DNA of 64,000 bases from Cloacimonetes bacterium UBA6097 (GTDB lineage Bacteria > Cloacimonadota > Cloacimonadia > Cloacimonadales > Cloacimonadaceae), in NCBI GenBank assembly GCA_002435865.1, contig DIWV01000010.1, positions 137,699 through 201,698 on the forward strand, written 5' to 3'. The translations under genes and the position numbers were made by a program. The notes beneath the pieces are model-generated. The model had not been told where the DNA came from. It worked only from the letters and a program-made list of their open reading frames with translations, and made no database searches. Numbering within the stretch: the stretch's first letter is position 1; every line of letters begins with the position of its first letter. Below are positions 62,049 through 64,000 of the stretch, in pieces.

Positions 62049-62986
62049 CTTAATCCTCCCGGTAATTTTTCAACAGCTCTCAATTTTGCACTACGAGCAC
62101 GTCTGTTGATTTGAATTTCTCCCTCTGATGGCTTCACAATTTTATTTGTTAAAATCTTGACTCTTGGTTTTTGATTGCACATACATTTCAATATTGTTGG
62201 TGGACAAATGCAACCTTTTGCAGCATCGTTTATCTTGGTTTTTACAATTTTGTCTTCCAGACTATGATATGTAATTGCAACTAATCTGCCATTCTGGTTC
62301 AGCAGATTTACAGCATCTTCCATTGCTGTATCAAGCACTTCCAATTCTCGGTTGATATATATTCTTATTGCCTGGAAAATTCTAGCTTTTGTTTTAATGA
62401 CAAGAACAGGATTACTTCGCATATTTTTCTCAATTATTCTGGCAAGATCTTGGGTTGTTTGGATAGGTTTGATTTTTCTCTCTGCATCAATCCAGAGAGC
62501 TATTTTATATGCTGCCTGCTCTTCTCCTAATTCTCTGAATATTTTTGCCAATTCTTCAACTGACAAGCTTTTTAGAATATCCTTGGCTATTGTCTCATTC
62601 TGCTTGTCCATCCGCATATCAAGCTCTGCTTCCTTATCGAAACTGAAACCTCTCCCTGCATCATTTATCTGATATGACGAAACTCCCAGATCAAATAATA
62701 TGCCATCAATTCCAGACACCCTATGTAGTGCTAGTTGTGTTCTCATTTCTTCAAAATTTGACTTAATCATTGTAAGTTTGTTTCTATATTTATTCAGTCT
62801 TTCCGTTGCAAATCCAATTGCGTCGATATCCTGGTCAAAAGCATAAACCTGCTTTATTTGTGAGTTTCTCAGCATTGCTTCTGCATGTCCGCCTCCACCC
62901 AAAGTAGCATCAACATATATACCATCTTTCTTTAGGTTCAGAAATTCAATACTCTCTTTTAATAAAACTGGCTCATGATATATCAT
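62045..62986 (-). CDS. rsmH: 16S rRNA (cytosine1402-N4)-methyltransferase
   Basis: 313 residues (older name MraW). It starts MIYHEPVLLKESIEFL; the SAM motif is YVDATLGGGGHAEAML (about 24-39), and GILFDLGVSSYQ, RGFSFDKEAELDMRMD and AITYHSLEDKIVK are family signatures. It methylates C1402 in the ribosomal P site. Placed 2 nt after mraZ at the head of the dcw cluster. Confidence 0.96.
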   Translation of the reverse strand: MIYHEPVLLKESIEFLNLKKDGIYVDATLGGGGHAEAMLRNSQIKQVYAFDQDIDAIGFATERLNKYRNKLTMIKSNFEEMRTQLALHRVSGIDGILFDLGVSSYQINDAGRGFSFDKEAELDMRMDKQNETIAKDILKSLSVEELAKIFRELGEEQAAYKIALWIDAERKIKPIQTTQDLARIIEKNMRSNPVLVIKTKARIFQAIRIYINRELEVLDTAMEDAVNLLNQNGRLVAITYHSLEDKIVKTKINDAAKGCICPPTILKCMCNQKPRVKILTNKIVKPSEGEIQINRRARSAKLRAVEKLPGGLR

Positions 62987-62988
62987 AT

Positions 62989-63438
62989 TTATCTCTTAAC
63001 CTGATATCTTGCCGAAGTATATTTCTCTTTATGTTGGGCAACCTTTTGCTTTCTAATTGCTTCGAGTTGTTCAGGATTCCATAATGTTATAAAATGACCT
63101 TCACCTTTAATTTTGGCGATGTCTTTGATATTGGCCATTCTGAGAAGTTCTTCACTGATTCTAACGCGTCCGGGCCCTTCAATCTCTTGTTCTGGCATGG
63201 AAAACTCAATTAAATTGTCCAATAACTCCTTATCATCCGCATCAGTGCTTTGCTCCAGTTGATTTCTCATCATCAACCATCCATCCATTGGAAAAACTGC
63301 AACTGTGCCTTCCGGACCTATAGTTACGATTACAGTCATGTGAGCTTCAGGAGTAAATTTCTTCTTGAAGCTGGCTGGAATCATAATGCGGGACTTATGT
63401 ATTGAGTTCTCAAAAGTACCTAAAAATTCACCTGACAT
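62989..63438 (-). CDS. mraZ: Transcriptional regulator MraZ
   Basis: 149 residues from ATG 63438, chosen because AAGGA lies 8 nt upstream and the family start GEFLGTFENSIHKSRIMIPA follows. Two SpoVT/AbrB-like DNA-binding halves are present (second about 80-125: EGPGRVRISEELLRMA). MraZ forms rings that bind tandem direct repeats in its own promoter and regulate the dcw cluster. Five 10-bp-spaced repeats lie 66-110 nt upstream of this start. Confidence 0.93.
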   Translation of the reverse strand: MSGEFLGTFENSIHKSRIMIPASFKKKFTPEAHMTVIVTIGPEGTVAVFPMDGWLMMRNQLEQSTDADDKELLDNLIEFSMPEQEIEGPGRVRISEELLRMANIKDIAKIKGEGHFITLWNPEQLEAIRKQKVAQHKEKYTSARYQVKR

Positions 63439-63503
63439 CTTTCTTGTCCTTTGAGTGCAATGCATCTCTTTTTGCTCTGCGAAAGTATTTTTTTATACTT
63501 CGC

Positions 63504-63548
63504 TTTGACTTTTTTTGAGAATCTTTGAATCTTTTTGACATACTTTGA
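63504..63548 (-). promoter_or_regulatory. Probable MraZ operator: five TCAAA boxes at exact 10-bp spacing
   Basis: On the minus strand TCAAA begins every 10 bp; plus-strand TTTGA lies at 63504-63508, 63514-63518, 63524-63528, 63534-63538 and 63544-63548. Most boxes continue as TCAAAG or TCAAAA. MraZ operators in other bacteria are also 3-4 direct repeats at 10-bp spacing but with other sequences (TGGGA-N5 in E. coli). Confidence 0.75.
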
Positions 63549-63552
63549 GACC

Positions 63553-63579
63553 CTTACACACATTCATTTTTATTGTCAA
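63553..63579 (-). promoter_or_regulatory. Promoter of the dcw cluster
   Basis: Minus-strand TTGACA (63574-63579) followed after 15 bp by TGTAAG (63553-63558); an alternative -10 with 17-bp spacing is TAAGGG. The TCAAA boxes begin immediately downstream, so bound MraZ would block escape or opening. Confidence 0.55.
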
Positions 63580-63757
63580 GTAGAAATTGAGATTTTTTTA
63601 TATTTTTTTCAGAAGCTTTACTTACATAGATTTAAGGTTTGGTTTCAAGCAGCTTTCAGAGTAGTTGATATGTTTCTTTCTATTGCTTAGTCTGCTTACT
63701 TGGTGTTGCTTCATCCTTTCGATTGTAGTTGATTTCTCAAGTGTTCCTTTAATTCAA
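63580..63757. other. Noncoding region upstream of the dcw promoter
   Basis: AT-rich DNA with no recognisable gene. From 63840 to the window end I also see nothing beyond short frames; an open minus-strand frame 63711-63998 is judged accidental. Confidence 0.5.
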
Positions 63758-63839
63758 CCTGGGTAGTTCCCGGGTAGTTCCCGGGTAATTCCCGGGTTAA
63801 ACCCGGGAAGCATCCCGGATAAACCTGTGATAACTCGGG
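63758..63839. repeat. 11-nt-period fold-back array, CCCGGGTAGTT family, copy 2
   Basis: Units CCTGGGTAGTT, CCCGGGTAGTT, CCCGGGTAATT, CCCGGGTTAAA and CCCGGGAAGCA start at 63758, 63769, 63780, 63791 and 63802. After that the register slips to 12 and 10 (CCCGGA 63814, CCTGTG 63824, CTCGGG 63834). The first four units match the copy at 37525 in order and at nearly every base. Confidence 0.88.
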
Positions 63840-64000
63840 GATGATATTAATATAGTTAAGAGAACGAAGAATGTTGCAAGGATGGTTTGTTCTGAGTTGA
63901 TTATCAGTTTCAATGATGGTATTACCCGCTTTAATATGGATTATTTGTATGAGATTGTAGTTATCGAGTGTAAATAAAAAAACCAGGCGAGGGAGATGGC

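Noticed and set aside
63711..63998. Minus-strand frame of about 96 codons open to the window end
   Set aside because: It has no start in the window, crosses the CCCGGGTAGTT array (read as PGNYPGTT) and resembles no protein; probably chance.

Overview
The window is chromosomal DNA of a diderm bacterium with meso-diaminopimelate peptidoglycan (MurE carries a DNPR motif), LPS export (LptB), sigma-54, and secreted proteins ending in a YPNPFNP / FlgD-like C-terminal domain like that of type IX secretion cargo. Together these point to the FCB superphylum. Candidatus Cloacimonadota (WWE1) is my best guess; the phylum is inferred from gene content and style only. There is no rRNA, cas gene, transposase or integrase in the window.

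Layout. 1-3046 (minus): partial metallophosphatase, outer-membrane barrel protein, NAD-dependent epimerase. 3047-4191: palindromic repeats, tRNA-Val and tRNA-Pro, one small gene. 4192-15648 (plus): lysC-metG-SpoIID/LytB-hslO-FG-GAP protein-guaD-HhH glycosylase-YcaQ, tightly packed. 15990-22236 (minus): two secreted proteins, one a 1577-residue heparinase/beta-helix protein. 22660-31279 (plus): lptB-rpoN-lpd-hpf-hprK-ptsH-ptsI-pgi, a variant of the rpoN/PTS-Ntr neighbourhood without any sugar-specific EII. 31355-31758: four tRNAs (Ser, Ser, Gln, Gln) and a strong terminator. 31826-37308 (minus): a two-component system whose regulators have no DNA-binding domain, followed by a split TrkA and TrkH potassium system. 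37918-46341 (minus): rpsO, pnp, ahcY, then nucleotide-sugar genes around a NusG paralogue. 47209-63438 (minus): a complete dcw cluster, mraZ-rsmH-ftsL-ftsI-murE/murF fusion-mraY-murD-ftsW-murG-murC-ftsQ-ftsA-ftsZ, closed by a strong terminator.

The most interesting material is between and inside genes. (1) A 56-61 nt double-hairpin element occurs in two intergenic places and, in diverged form, in frame inside metG; one intergenic copy also supplies the stop codon of the YcaQ gene. (2) Five intergenic loci carry arrays with an 11-nt period that fold back on themselves. They fall into three unrelated sequence families with one architecture. (3) Upstream of mraZ there are five TCAAA boxes at exactly 10-bp spacing, a probable MraZ operator of unusual sequence. 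(4) pnp has a long interrupted leader hairpin like the RNase III-processed leader known in enterobacteria.
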